Source: Rhizobiales bacterium TNE-4
Lineage (GTDB): Bacteria; Pseudomonadota; Alphaproteobacteria; Rhizobiales; Beijerinckiaceae
Assembly: GCA_019083985.1 (NCBI GenBank)
Contig: JAHRCV010000002.1
Span: 555,001-619,000 of the forward strand
Direction of reading: 5' to 3'
DNA: 64,000 nucleotides
Below, piece after piece: positions 18,079 through 25,755 of the stretch. The number at the start of each line of letters is the position of its first letter. Within the stretch, counting starts at the first letter, position 1. A program made the translations under genes and the position numbers. The notes beneath the pieces are model-generated. The model saw only the letters and a program-made list of their open reading frames with translations, was not told the origin of the DNA and ran no database searches.

Positions 18079-18531
18079 ATGCATTTCGGCCTGACGGAAA
18101 AAGAGATTATCGCTGCGCTCGATCTGAAACCCCATCCCGAAGGTGGCTGGTATCGCGAGACGTTCCGCGATCAAAAGACCGATGCGCAGGGCCGTGCCGC
18201 CTCGAGCTTGATTTATTTTCTGCTCGGCACGGGCGACGTGTCGGAATGGCACCGCATCGATGCCGCCGAGATCTGGCATTATTATGCGGGCGCTCCGCTC
18301 GTGCTTACCATTTCCGAGAACGGGCATGATGCGGCCGCCTATCGTATCGGGCCTGATCTGAAAACGGGTGAGCGGCCACAATGCGTCGTTCCACCCGGCG
18401 CTTGGCAAACGGCGACCAGCCTCGGCGCGTGGACGCTAGTTGGCTGCACCGTCGCGCCAGCTTTCGATTTTGCTCATTTCGAACTGGCGCCGCCCGGCTG
18501 GCGTCCCGTTCCCCGCTCAGCGCAGTCTTAA
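18079..18531 (+). CDS. Cupin domain protein (DUF985 family)
   Basis: The 150-residue protein matches the DUF985 cupin pattern: LDLKPHPEGGWYRETFRD near the start, SSLIYFLL, WHRIDAAEIWHYYAGAPL in the middle and VPPGAWQTA before a final VAPAFDFAHFEL. The conserved histidines could bind a metal. The family's reaction is not established. It begins one base after the gloB stop (TGATATG), so it is probably co-translated with gloB and may also act on small electrophiles, though that is only suggested by position. Confidence 0.88.
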   Translation: MHFGLTEKEIIAALDLKPHPEGGWYRETFRDQKTDAQGRAASSLIYFLLGTGDVSEWHRIDAAEIWHYYAGAPLVLTISENGHDAAAYRIGPDLKTGERPQCVVPPGAWQTATSLGAWTLVGCTVAPAFDFAHFELAPPGWRPVPRSAQS

Positions 18532-18535
18532 TGGC

Positions 18536-19297
18536 ATGAACATTCTCGACCCGACCATCGATCGCCAACTCGTGCGCGCGCTCGAAACCCATTCCGCCCG
18601 CGCCTGGCCTGCACCGGAAATCGTGCAAGTGAATGGCTGGGAAGTGCGCTTCACGCCCGGCTCGCGCTCCCGCCGCGTCAATTGCGTCACGCCGATGGCA
18701 CCTGTCGCAGGCAGGCTCGAGGACACGCTGAAACTCGCCAAAAAGCTCTGCGATGAACGCAACCTGCCTTGCACCTTGCGTGTGACGCCGCTTGGCGGCC
18801 GCGAACTGGCCGATTGGCTGCAAGCCCATGGCAAGGGCATGACCGGTGATGCAACCGCAGTGCAAGTTGCTCCTCTCGGCGGCTTGGCCGCAGCGGACAA
18901 CCATGCATTGCTGGACAACCATCTCACAGACGAATGGCTCGCGGGATTAGAAGCATCGGGTGCGGATGCGGCTGAGCGCGCATTGATCGCGCGTCTCCTC
19001 GCCGACGTGATGACACCCCAAGGCTTCGCGCGGGTGATGCAAGATGGCGAGCCTGTCGCCGTTGGACGCGCTGTTGTCGACCATGGTCTTGCTGGCATCT
19101 TCCACATCGCAACCGCCAAACAGGCACGACGGCAAGGCCATGGCCGCGCCATCGTCAACGCACTGATGCACTGGGCGCGCGAACAGGGCGCAATGCGCGC
19201 TTATTTGCAAGTTGTGGCGGCGAATGAACCGGCGATTGCGCTTTATCGCGCTTTCGGTTTCCGCGAAGCCTATCGCTACGATTACCTTACGCTTTAA
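18536..19297 (+). CDS. GNAT family N-acetyltransferase, two-part
   Basis: The 253-residue protein has a C-terminal GNAT domain: VGRAVVDHGLAGIFHIATAKQARRQGHGRAIVNALMHWARE carries the RRQGHG acetyl-CoA loop, and YLQVVAANEPAIALYRAFGF is the last motif. The first ~120 residues look like a diverged second GNAT-like half, with PGSRSRRVNCVTPM. The acceptor is unknown. It starts 4 bp after the cupin gene and closes the gloB operon. Its last 11 bases overlap the convergent DMT transporter gene. Confidence 0.86.
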   Translation: MNILDPTIDRQLVRALETHSARAWPAPEIVQVNGWEVRFTPGSRSRRVNCVTPMAPVAGRLEDTLKLAKKLCDERNLPCTLRVTPLGGRELADWLQAHGKGMTGDATAVQVAPLGGLAAADNHALLDNHLTDEWLAGLEASGADAAERALIARLLADVMTPQGFARVMQDGEPVAVGRAVVDHGLAGIFHIATAKQARRQGHGRAIVNALMHWAREQGAMRAYLQVVAANEPAIALYRAFGFREAYRYDYLTL

Positions 19298-20156
19298 AGC
19301 GTAGGCGGTCCGAAGACGCGATCAAAGCGCCAGCCACGATCAAGACGACAGCGCCCAGCAACGCTGCATCGGCAGATGCAAAGCCGGTGGCAATCAAAAG
19401 ACAGGTCGAGAGCACCGGCGCGGCATAAGAGAGCACGCCGAGGAGGCGGATATCGCCATGCTTCATGCCCATGTCCCAGATATAAAATGCAGCGCCAACT
19501 GGCCCGAGACCCAGCGCGATGATCGCGACCCATTCGGTGCCTTGCGGGATCACGGTCTGTTCGAACAGAAAATGTGACGGCACGGAGAGAAGTGCAGTGA
19601 CCGCGCAAAAACCGGTGACGGCATCCGTCGGCACCGAACCGAACAGGCGGGACAGCACCGAATAGCCCGACCAGACGAACGCACAGGCGAGTGCCGCTGC
19701 ATAACCAGGCAGATAAGCCGCACTGAAACCCGATGCGCCCATGCGCGACCAGCCAAGCACGACGACACCGGCGAACCCAAGGATGGCACCCGCGACATGG
19801 ATGAGCTTGATCCGCTCGCCGGGCAGGAATGCCGAAAACAACACGATCAAGAGAGGCCAGAGCGCGCTGATGGTTGCAGACTCGGCCGGTGGCGCCCATT
19901 TCAGCGCTGCGAAATAAAGCGCGTGATAGCCGAATAAACCGACAATGCCGAGCGCCCAGACGGGCCAAGGTTGGATGAGCGCTGACCACGTGCCACGCAC
20001 CGCCATGGCCACAAGGCCGAGCAAGGTGCCAAGCGCAAATGTCATCGCCGCCAGTTGAAAAGGCGGCACCCGCCCTGAAGCGGCAGTGAGAAAAGCCAGC
20101 GCGGCCCACAGGGCAATCGCACCGAAACCGGCCCAACTGGCCTGTGCGCGTGTCAT
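19287..20156 (-). CDS. DMT superfamily (EamA) transporter
   Basis: The 289-residue protein consists of ten hydrophobic helices in two EamA repeats (IALWAALAFLTAASG at the start, SYAAPVLSTCLLIATGFA near the end). The opening resembles YddG-type exporters of aromatic amino acids, but the match is too loose to name a substrate. It overlaps the end of the GNAT gene by 11 bp on the opposite strand. The ATG at 20156 gives a complete first helix. Confidence 0.86.
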   Translation of the reverse strand: MTRAQASWAGFGAIALWAALAFLTAASGRVPPFQLAAMTFALGTLLGLVAMAVRGTWSALIQPWPVWALGIVGLFGYHALYFAALKWAPPAESATISALWPLLIVLFSAFLPGERIKLIHVAGAILGFAGVVVLGWSRMGASGFSAAYLPGYAAALACAFVWSGYSVLSRLFGSVPTDAVTGFCAVTALLSVPSHFLFEQTVIPQGTEWVAIIALGLGPVGAAFYIWDMGMKHGDIRLLGVLSYAAPVLSTCLLIATGFASADAALLGAVVLIVAGALIASSDRLRFKA

Positions 20157-20276
20157 GGAAAACTCCTCGCCGCGGGATGCGAGAGCACGGACGTCTTGTC
20201 AAGCGCTCTGGCCGAGCCAGCTTGGGCCCGCTATGCTGACAGCAACAGACAACCGGGATCCGGGGAGAATTCGATC

Positions 20277-20777
20277 ATGGATATGAATGGCTCGCAGCGC
20301 ATCGAAGCGTCGCCCGACACTGTTTGGGCGGCCCTCAACGATGTCGATGTTCTGAAAGCCTGCATTCCGGGCTGCGAGACGATCAACAAGACCTCCGATA
20401 CCGACATGGATGCCAAGGTCACTTTGAAGATCGGCCCGGTGAAGGCCTCCTTCACAGGCAAGGTGACATTGTCGGATCTCGACCCGCCGCATGGCTATAC
20501 GATCTCAGGCGAAGGATCGGGTGGCGCTGCAGGACACGCGAAGGGTGGCGCCAAAGTGCGGCTTGAACCACTCGAAGACGGCGCCACCATGCTGCATTAC
20601 GAAGTCAGCGCGCAGATTGGCGGCAAGATCGCCCAATTGGGTTCGCGCCTAATCGACGCGACGGCGAAAAAGCTGGCGGGTGATTTCTTTCAGAAATTCG
20701 GACAGATCGTCGGCCCCGTGCCAGAAGATGCACCCGAAGCCGAGAAAAAAGGCTGGTTCAAGAAAATGCTGGGTTGA
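20277..20777 (+). CDS. CoxG-like protein (SRPBCC fold)
   Basis: The 166-residue protein belongs to the CO dehydrogenase subunit G (CoxG) family: SPDTVWAALNDVDVLKACIPGCE at the start, KIGPVKASFTGKV, YTISGEGSGGAAGHAKGGAKV and GGKIAQLGSRLIDATAKKLAGDFF. CoxG proteins recruit CO dehydrogenase or related molybdenum hydroxylases to the membrane. The C-terminus is a short basic amphipathic tail (EKKGWFKKML). No coxL, coxM or coxS lies in the window, so its partner, if any, is elsewhere. GGGGAGAA stands before the ATG at 20277. Confidence 0.88.
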   Translation: MDMNGSQRIEASPDTVWAALNDVDVLKACIPGCETINKTSDTDMDAKVTLKIGPVKASFTGKVTLSDLDPPHGYTISGEGSGGAAGHAKGGAKVRLEPLEDGATMLHYEVSAQIGGKIAQLGSRLIDATAKKLAGDFFQKFGQIVGPVPEDAPEAEKKGWFKKMLG

Positions 20778-20789
20778 GCGCCCGCGCGC

Positions 20790-22574
20790 TCAACTCTTAG
20801 GGCGAATGGCGTGACTATCTTTGCGCCCTTGCGCACGCGCTGCTTCCTGCAATTCATGCCGAAATTCATCGCGCTTTTCATGGACCGACGCGATGACATA
20901 GCCGGCCGCTACGCCAAGCCCAACAAGTGCCGCCTCTGATAATTGCAGGCTCGCCTCGATTGTCTCTGGCACGGCATCGGTCACGCCTGCCGCATAGAGT
21001 TCACGCGCATGGGCAGCATCCCGGGCGCGGGCGACAATGACCACATCATTGCGGAGCGCTTTGGCAGCCTCGACGACTTCTTTGATTTTCGCCGCATTGT
21101 TGATGGTGACGATCACAGCGCTCGCCTTGTCGATCCCGCAGCTTTTGAGAAAGAGTTGGTTCGACGCATCGCCATAAAACACGTTGCGCCCGCGACGCCG
21201 CCAATGAGAAACCGCACTCGCATCGCGATCGGTCGCGAGATACGCCACTTTGTGCCGATCCAGCATATCGCAAACAACTTCACCAACGCGACCGTGACCC
21301 ACAACAATAGCACGCCGCATTTCATCGGTCGGCGGTTGCACCATGGCCTCCTGCGGGATAACGGCAACAGCAAACCGCCGCGCAAACCGTCGTCCCACAA
21401 TCGCAATGCCAGGCAAGAGCGCCATGCTCACAGCAACAATCGTGAGCAGCAGTTCGGCTTCATCACGACCGAGGAGGCCAAGCGACAGGATCATCGCAAT
21501 CACGATGAAAGCAAATTCACCGCCAGGCGCGAGTAAAAATGCCGTCTCAATGGAGGTGGCATTAGAGACACGAAAAGCCCGCGCAAGCGCATAGCCAATG
21601 ACTGTCTTAATGGCGAGTAATGCCAAAACACCACCGGCAATCAAAAGCGGATGACGCACGATCGCTGCAGGCTCGATACTCATCCCGACAGAGAAAAAGA
21701 AAACACCCAGCAAAAGTGATTTGAACGGCTCGATCGTGACTTCAATGGCACGTCGATATTCAGTTTCAGCGAGAACAAGACCGGCAACGAAGGCGCCAAG
21801 CGCCATCGACAATCCCGCAAAAGCGCTGGCGACGCCCGTGCCAATGGCAACGAAGATCGTGGCCGCAATGAAGAACTCGGGATTGTCAGGTGTCGCAACC
21901 AACCGGAACAAGGGTTGCAGTACGACGCGACTGATCAACACGATGGCGGCAATTGCCAAGGCTCCTTGGCCCAACGCTAAAGCGAGTTCGAGCCAGATTG
22001 GCCCCTCCTGCCCCGCGCCGACGACACCCACAAGAAACAAGAGAGGGACGACGGCAATATCTTGCGCAATCAAGACCGCGAAACTGGTGCGGCCTGTGTT
22101 CGTCGCCAGTCGCCCACTGCGCGCTAGAATTTCAACGACAATGGCTGTCGATGAAAGCGAGAGGCTCGCCCCAATCACGGCAGCCGTACCGGGACGAAAT
22201 CCAAGCATGGTCAACCCCGCCGCCAAAGCGAAGGTCGACAAAACGATTTGAAGACCACCAAACCCGAAGACGAGCCGCTTCATCTTGAAGAGGCGTTGCG
22301 GCGACAATTCGAGCCCGATGAGGAACAAGAGAAAGACAATGCCAAGCTCGGCGATGGCTGCAATCTGCTTTTCGCCAGTGACAGTCACAAAATCGAGAAA
22401 CGGAAAATCTTGCGCGAAGGCACCAAGCCCCTTGGGTCCCAACATGAGCCCTGCTGCAAGAAAGCCGAGAATGGGACTGAATTTGAGCCGATTGACCAAT
22501 GGCACAATGACAGCGGCGGTACCCAAAACGATGAGACCATCTTTGTATGCCGAGAGATCAAGAGCCGCCGCCAT
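20790..22574 (-). CDS. CPA2 family cation:proton antiporter with RCK domain (KefB/YbaL-like)
   Basis: The 594-residue protein has an N-terminal Na+/H+-exchanger domain of about 12-13 helices (FSPILGFLAAGLMLGPKGLG and GASLSLSSTAIVVEIL are family marks). It ends in a cytoplasmic NAD-binding RCK_N (TrkA-N) domain starting with AIVVGHGRVGEVVCDML near residue 418. It should export K+ or Na+ in exchange for H+, gated by nucleotide or thiol ligands. No C-terminal TrkA-C domain is visible. It is convergent with the coxG-like gene, with 12 bp between the stop codons. Confidence 0.9.
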   Translation of the reverse strand: MAAALDLSAYKDGLIVLGTAAVIVPLVNRLKFSPILGFLAAGLMLGPKGLGAFAQDFPFLDFVTVTGEKQIAAIAELGIVFLLFLIGLELSPQRLFKMKRLVFGFGGLQIVLSTFALAAGLTMLGFRPGTAAVIGASLSLSSTAIVVEILARSGRLATNTGRTSFAVLIAQDIAVVPLLFLVGVVGAGQEGPIWLELALALGQGALAIAAIVLISRVVLQPLFRLVATPDNPEFFIAATIFVAIGTGVASAFAGLSMALGAFVAGLVLAETEYRRAIEVTIEPFKSLLLGVFFFSVGMSIEPAAIVRHPLLIAGGVLALLAIKTVIGYALARAFRVSNATSIETAFLLAPGGEFAFIVIAMILSLGLLGRDEAELLLTIVAVSMALLPGIAIVGRRFARRFAVAVIPQEAMVQPPTDEMRRAIVVGHGRVGEVVCDMLDRHKVAYLATDRDASAVSHWRRRGRNVFYGDASNQLFLKSCGIDKASAVIVTINNAAKIKEVVEAAKALRNDVVIVARARDAAHARELYAAGVTDAVPETIEASLQLSEAALVGLGVAAGYVIASVHEKRDEFRHELQEAARAQGRKDSHAIRPKS

Positions 22575-22874
22575 GATAAAAGATGATCACTCCAAATTTT
22601 TTTCGCACACGAAGCGCTGCGCTGACGCTTGAAGATTGCCCCGGATAAGCTGCTTCGGGCAAGCCAAAAATTCGTCAAGCGGAGCTATGGGCGATTCGCG
22701 CGACAGTCTTCATCATCGACTTGGATCCATTTCTGCATCGCGTCCTGCCACATCATGGGCACATTTCGTCTTCGTCCTATCGCGCGCACGGCTGAACCGC
22801 AGACGTGCTCATCGGGAAGAGGACATAAAATAGCTACGCACGCATTTGCATCGGGATCGCCTCCACGAGCGGGA
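22575..22874. other. Intergenic stretch between antiporter and GH16 genes
   Basis: About 300 bases between two divergent genes. The GH16 frame stays open through much of it (from 22629), but that translation is basic, Cys-containing and unlike any glycosidase. I therefore regard it as non-coding leader holding two divergent promoters. No clear hairpin or motif was seen. Confidence 0.5.
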
Positions 22875-23588
22875 ATGATTCAGACGTTCAGTGACGATTT
22901 CAATCGCTCTGAGCTGAAGGATGACATGAATTGGAAAACGACGTTTCCGGGAGGATTACGTACCATCACGACGACAGGCGAGAAGCAACTCTACCTCGAC
23001 GATGAGTATCGTTCGCCGATCACCAAAGCCGCGATTCCGTTCGATGCCCATCACATCGAAAAGGGCGTGCTTACTCTCAATGCAAAACCTACACCAGGCA
23101 CTTTGCTCGATGATGTGCGCATGCCGTACATCTCCGGCATGATCAACAGCTATGACGCACATCAAGTGCGCTATGGCTATGTCGAGACAACAGCCGAAAT
23201 TCCTGCAGGCAAAGGTTTATGGCCTGCGTTTTGGTTACGCTCGGTTGATCCCACCCACCGCGTCGAAATCGATATTGTGGAAATGCTTGGCCAGACGCCG
23301 GGTTCCTATAACGGAACGATCCATACGCCACATCATCAATATAATGTCGCACGTGTGAAACTGCCGGATCTCTCACAAGGGCTTCATCGCTTTGGCGTCG
23401 ATTGGCAGGAAGATACAACGACTTTCTACGTCGACGGCAAAAAGATGGGCAGCATCGCCACACCGGATGCTCTTGATTCACCTATGTATATGATTGCTAA
23501 CCTCGCCATTGGTGGCTGGGCTGGCGCACCCGATACCAAAACCCCTTGGCCCGCCGACTTCAAAATAGACTCGATCAAGGTCTGGTAA
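22875..23588 (+). CDS. Glycoside hydrolase family 16 catalytic domain (gene interrupted)
   Basis: GH16 enzymes cut beta-1,3/1,4-glucans or acidic bacterial exopolysaccharides. From the ATG at 22875 the product is 237 residues and is a complete GH16 jellyroll. It has FSDDFNRSEL at the start, GLWPAFWL at 114-121, the catalytic motif EIDIVE (Glu131 nucleophile, Asp133, Glu136 acid/base) and a terminal FKIDSIKVW strand. There is no signal peptide, as expected for a type I secretion substrate. Translation stops at TAA 23586-23588, but the same frame continues directly into an RTX module. The original gene was therefore probably a longer GH16-RTX protein like rhizobial ExsH/PlyA. The product as it stands would be active-looking but unexported. 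Confidence 0.8.
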   Translation: MIQTFSDDFNRSELKDDMNWKTTFPGGLRTITTTGEKQLYLDDEYRSPITKAAIPFDAHHIEKGVLTLNAKPTPGTLLDDVRMPYISGMINSYDAHQVRYGYVETTAEIPAGKGLWPAFWLRSVDPTHRVEIDIVEMLGQTPGSYNGTIHTPHHQYNVARVKLPDLSQGLHRFGVDWQEDTTTFYVDGKKMGSIATPDALDSPMYMIANLAIGGWAGAPDTKTPWPADFKIDSIKVW

Positions 23589-23948
23589 GACTCTGCCGAT
23601 TTGGCGTCAAAAAATTTATCGGTTGGCAATGGTCAGGATACACAGTCAGGCGGTGCTGGCGACTGCAACACCATCATCGCTGGAAAGGGGAATGATTGGC
23701 TAACCGGTGGCACCGGTGCAGACGTCTTTGTCTTCGCTCCTCATGAGGGTCGTGATTTCATCACCGACTTCAATCCTAGCGCCGATCAGCTTGATCTACG
23801 CGCTTTTGACCGCGACAGTTTTAGCGAGATCCAAGCGCATATGGCGACGATCAAGGGGCACGCCGCGATCGTTGCAGAGGGGACGACCATCATCCTCCAA
23901 AACGTCGGCAAAGCCATGCTACATACCGATGACTTTATCGTCGCCTGA
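23589..23948 (+). pseudogene. RTX calcium-binding/secretion module cut off from the GH16 gene
   Basis: This stretch is in the same frame as the GH16 domain, directly after its TAA. It encodes a glycine/aspartate repeat region ([29 protein letters not shown]) of two to three RTX nonapeptides. A serralysin-type C-terminal domain follows ([17 protein letters not shown]...). The RTX part binds calcium outside the cell and the C-terminus is the uncleaved signal for type I secretion. A TTG at 23601 could in principle start it, but an isolated RTX tail has no known use. I read it as the stranded end of the glycanase; stop readthrough or a sequencing error are alternatives. Confidence 0.7.
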
Positions 23949-23970
23949 AGTAAGGATTGATTAACCATGA

Positions 23971-23994
23971 AGACGGCCGCATGCGCAGCCGTCT
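23971..23994 (+). terminator. Hairpin after the GH16/RTX region
   Basis: AGACGGC (23971-23977) pairs with GCCGTCT (23988-23994), and the enclosed bases contain a further CGCATGCG self-complementary core. No T-run follows, so it is only a possible terminator. Confidence 0.4.
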
Positions 23995-24060
23995 CGCCGT
24001 GCTGCATTGCCGCAGAGCTTTCCCTTGCAATGATCGCGCGGCTTCTGTTGTCTCTGCAGC

Positions 24061-25755
24061 ATGAACGATCAGAGTTTGCGTGATAATCCCGGCATGGCAC
24101 GCCGCAAACCGCGCCTAGTCCCGCGCGGCCGCCCTCTCGACACGGATGCGTTGCACATGGTCGCGCGCCTTGTCGGTGAACGCGGGCGCATGGCCGACCA
24201 ACTCATTGAAAATCTACATCGCCTACAAGATCATCTTGGATGCCTGCCTGCTCCTCACCGCCGCGCATTGGCGGAGTGGATGAACCTGCCGATGGCGCAG
24301 ATTGAAGAGGTTGCAACATTCTACGCGCATTTTGATTGCGTCGAAGATCTTGCTGAGCGCCCGGCCCCGATCACCATCCGCGTGTGCTCATCTCTGCCCT
24401 GCCAAATGGCGGGGGCGGAAACGCTGCGGCTGGCCCTGCTGGCCAAGGCCGATCCAAACCGTGTCCGGATTGTCGAAGCGCCGTGTATCGGCTCATGCAA
24501 TGAAGCACCTGCCGTTCTGGCCGGAGAGCGCCGCATAGGACACGCCGATGCTGAGCATGTGCTCAATGATGTTGCCGATCATGCCCTAACGCCAACAAAG
24601 CCAACTTACGCTGATCTTGCCGCCTATCGCGCACGCGGTGGCTATGACGTTCTCATCGCGCTGCGAGACAATCGCCGCACCGCTGATGATGTCATTGCGA
24701 CACTCTCTCAATCAGGCCTGCAAGGTTTAGGCGGCGCTGGCTTTCCCGCTGGCCGCAAATGGATGACGGTGCGCGCCCAGCCAGCACCACGCCTGATGAC
24801 GATCAATGCAGATGAAGGCGAGCCCGGTACGTTCAAAGATCGTTTCTGGCTCGAACATGATCCGCATTTAATGCTTGAAGGCGCATTGATTGCAGCACAA
24901 TGTGTTGGTGCCGACAAAATCTATCTCTATTTGCGCGATGAATATCCTGCGCTCAGGCACATCCTTGCCCATGAGGTCACGGCGCTTGAGGGCGCGAACC
25001 TCATGCCGCAGGGTTTCATCGAAATCCGCCGTGGCGCCGGTGCCTATGTCTGTGGCGAAGAGAGCGCCATGATTGAGTCGATTGAAGGCAAGCGCGGCTA
25101 TCCACGCCAGCGTCCGCCCATCATCGCGGAAGCAGGCTTGTTCGGTCGACCGACACTCAACCACAATGTCGAAACTTTGTGCTGGCTACCCATCCTCCTG
25201 CAACGCGGTGCTGATTGGTTTGCCAAAAAAGGGCTGAATGGTGCGAACGGACTACGTTCATGGTCAGTGTCGGGTCGTGTCAAACATCCAGGTGTCTACA
25301 TCGCACCGGCGGGCGTCACGGCGCAGCAATTGATTGCACTTGCAGGCGGCATGAGGGACGGTCACACACTCAAAGCCTTTCTGCCGGGCGGCGCATCAGG
25401 CGGCATTTTGCCGGCATCGCTCGCTGACCGTCCGCTTGATTTTGGCAAATTGGCGGATCTCGGCGCCTTTGTTGGGTCACACGCTGTCATCATCCTATCG
25501 CAACAGGATTCGATCCGTGATGCTGTGCGCAATCTTGCGCGTTTTTTCGAGCATGAAAGTTGCGGCCAATGCACGCCCTGCCGCGTTGGCACTGAAAAGA
25601 TGACAGCGCTACTCGCACAAGATGTGTGGGATGAAGCACTACTGCGTGAACTTTCGACCGTGATGGCGGATGCCTCGATCTGCGGATTGGGACAAGCCGC
25701 CCCCAATCCCCTCCTCACTGCCTTTCGCTTTTTCCCCGAGGAGACGCTGGGATGA
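24061..25755 (+). CDS. NAD-dependent formate dehydrogenase, fused gamma-beta subunit (Fdh1B type)
   Basis: The 564-residue protein is a fusion of a NuoE-like and a NuoF-like unit. Residues ~20-165 form the thioredoxin-like [2Fe-2S] part with Cys109, Cys114, Cys142 and Cys146. From ~residue 190 comes the flavin/NAD module, with LGGAGFPAGRKW and NADEGEPGTFKDR for FMN/NADH binding, GAGAYVCGEESAMIESIEGKRG, and the [4Fe-4S] site ESCGQCTPCRVGT near residue 500. It takes electrons from the catalytic subunit and reduces NAD+. The same fusion is found in the tungsten enzyme FDH1 of Methylobacterium. Its stop overlaps the alpha-subunit start (ATGA). ATG 24061 is used; an in-frame ATG 11 codons later is also possible. 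Confidence 0.93.
   Translation: MNDQSLRDNPGMARRKPRLVPRGRPLDTDALHMVARLVGERGRMADQLIENLHRLQDHLGCLPAPHRRALAEWMNLPMAQIEEVATFYAHFDCVEDLAERPAPITIRVCSSLPCQMAGAETLRLALLAKADPNRVRIVEAPCIGSCNEAPAVLAGERRIGHADAEHVLNDVADHALTPTKPTYADLAAYRARGGYDVLIALRDNRRTADDVIATLSQSGLQGLGGAGFPAGRKWMTVRAQPAPRLMTINADEGEPGTFKDRFWLEHDPHLMLEGALIAAQCVGADKIYLYLRDEYPALRHILAHEVTALEGANLMPQGFIEIRRGAGAYVCGEESAMIESIEGKRGYPRQRPPIIAEAGLFGRPTLNHNVETLCWLPILLQRGADWFAKKGLNGANGLRSWSVSGRVKHPGVYIAPAGVTAQQLIALAGGMRDGHTLKAFLPGGASGGILPASLADRPLDFGKLADLGAFVGSHAVIILSQQDSIRDAVRNLARFFEHESCGQCTPCRVGTEKMTALLAQDVWDEALLRELSTVMADASICGLGQAAPNPLLTAFRFFPEETLG

Noticed and set aside
19294-20202. Minus-strand open frame of 302 codons overlapping the DMT transporter in another frame
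   Set aside because: The translation is Arg/Cys-rich without domain pattern, while the overlapping frame is an unmistakable EamA transporter.
22629-22874. N-terminal extension of the GH16 frame
   Set aside because: The extra 82 residues are basic, unlike GH16 or a signal peptide, and the domain starts naturally at the Met at 22875.
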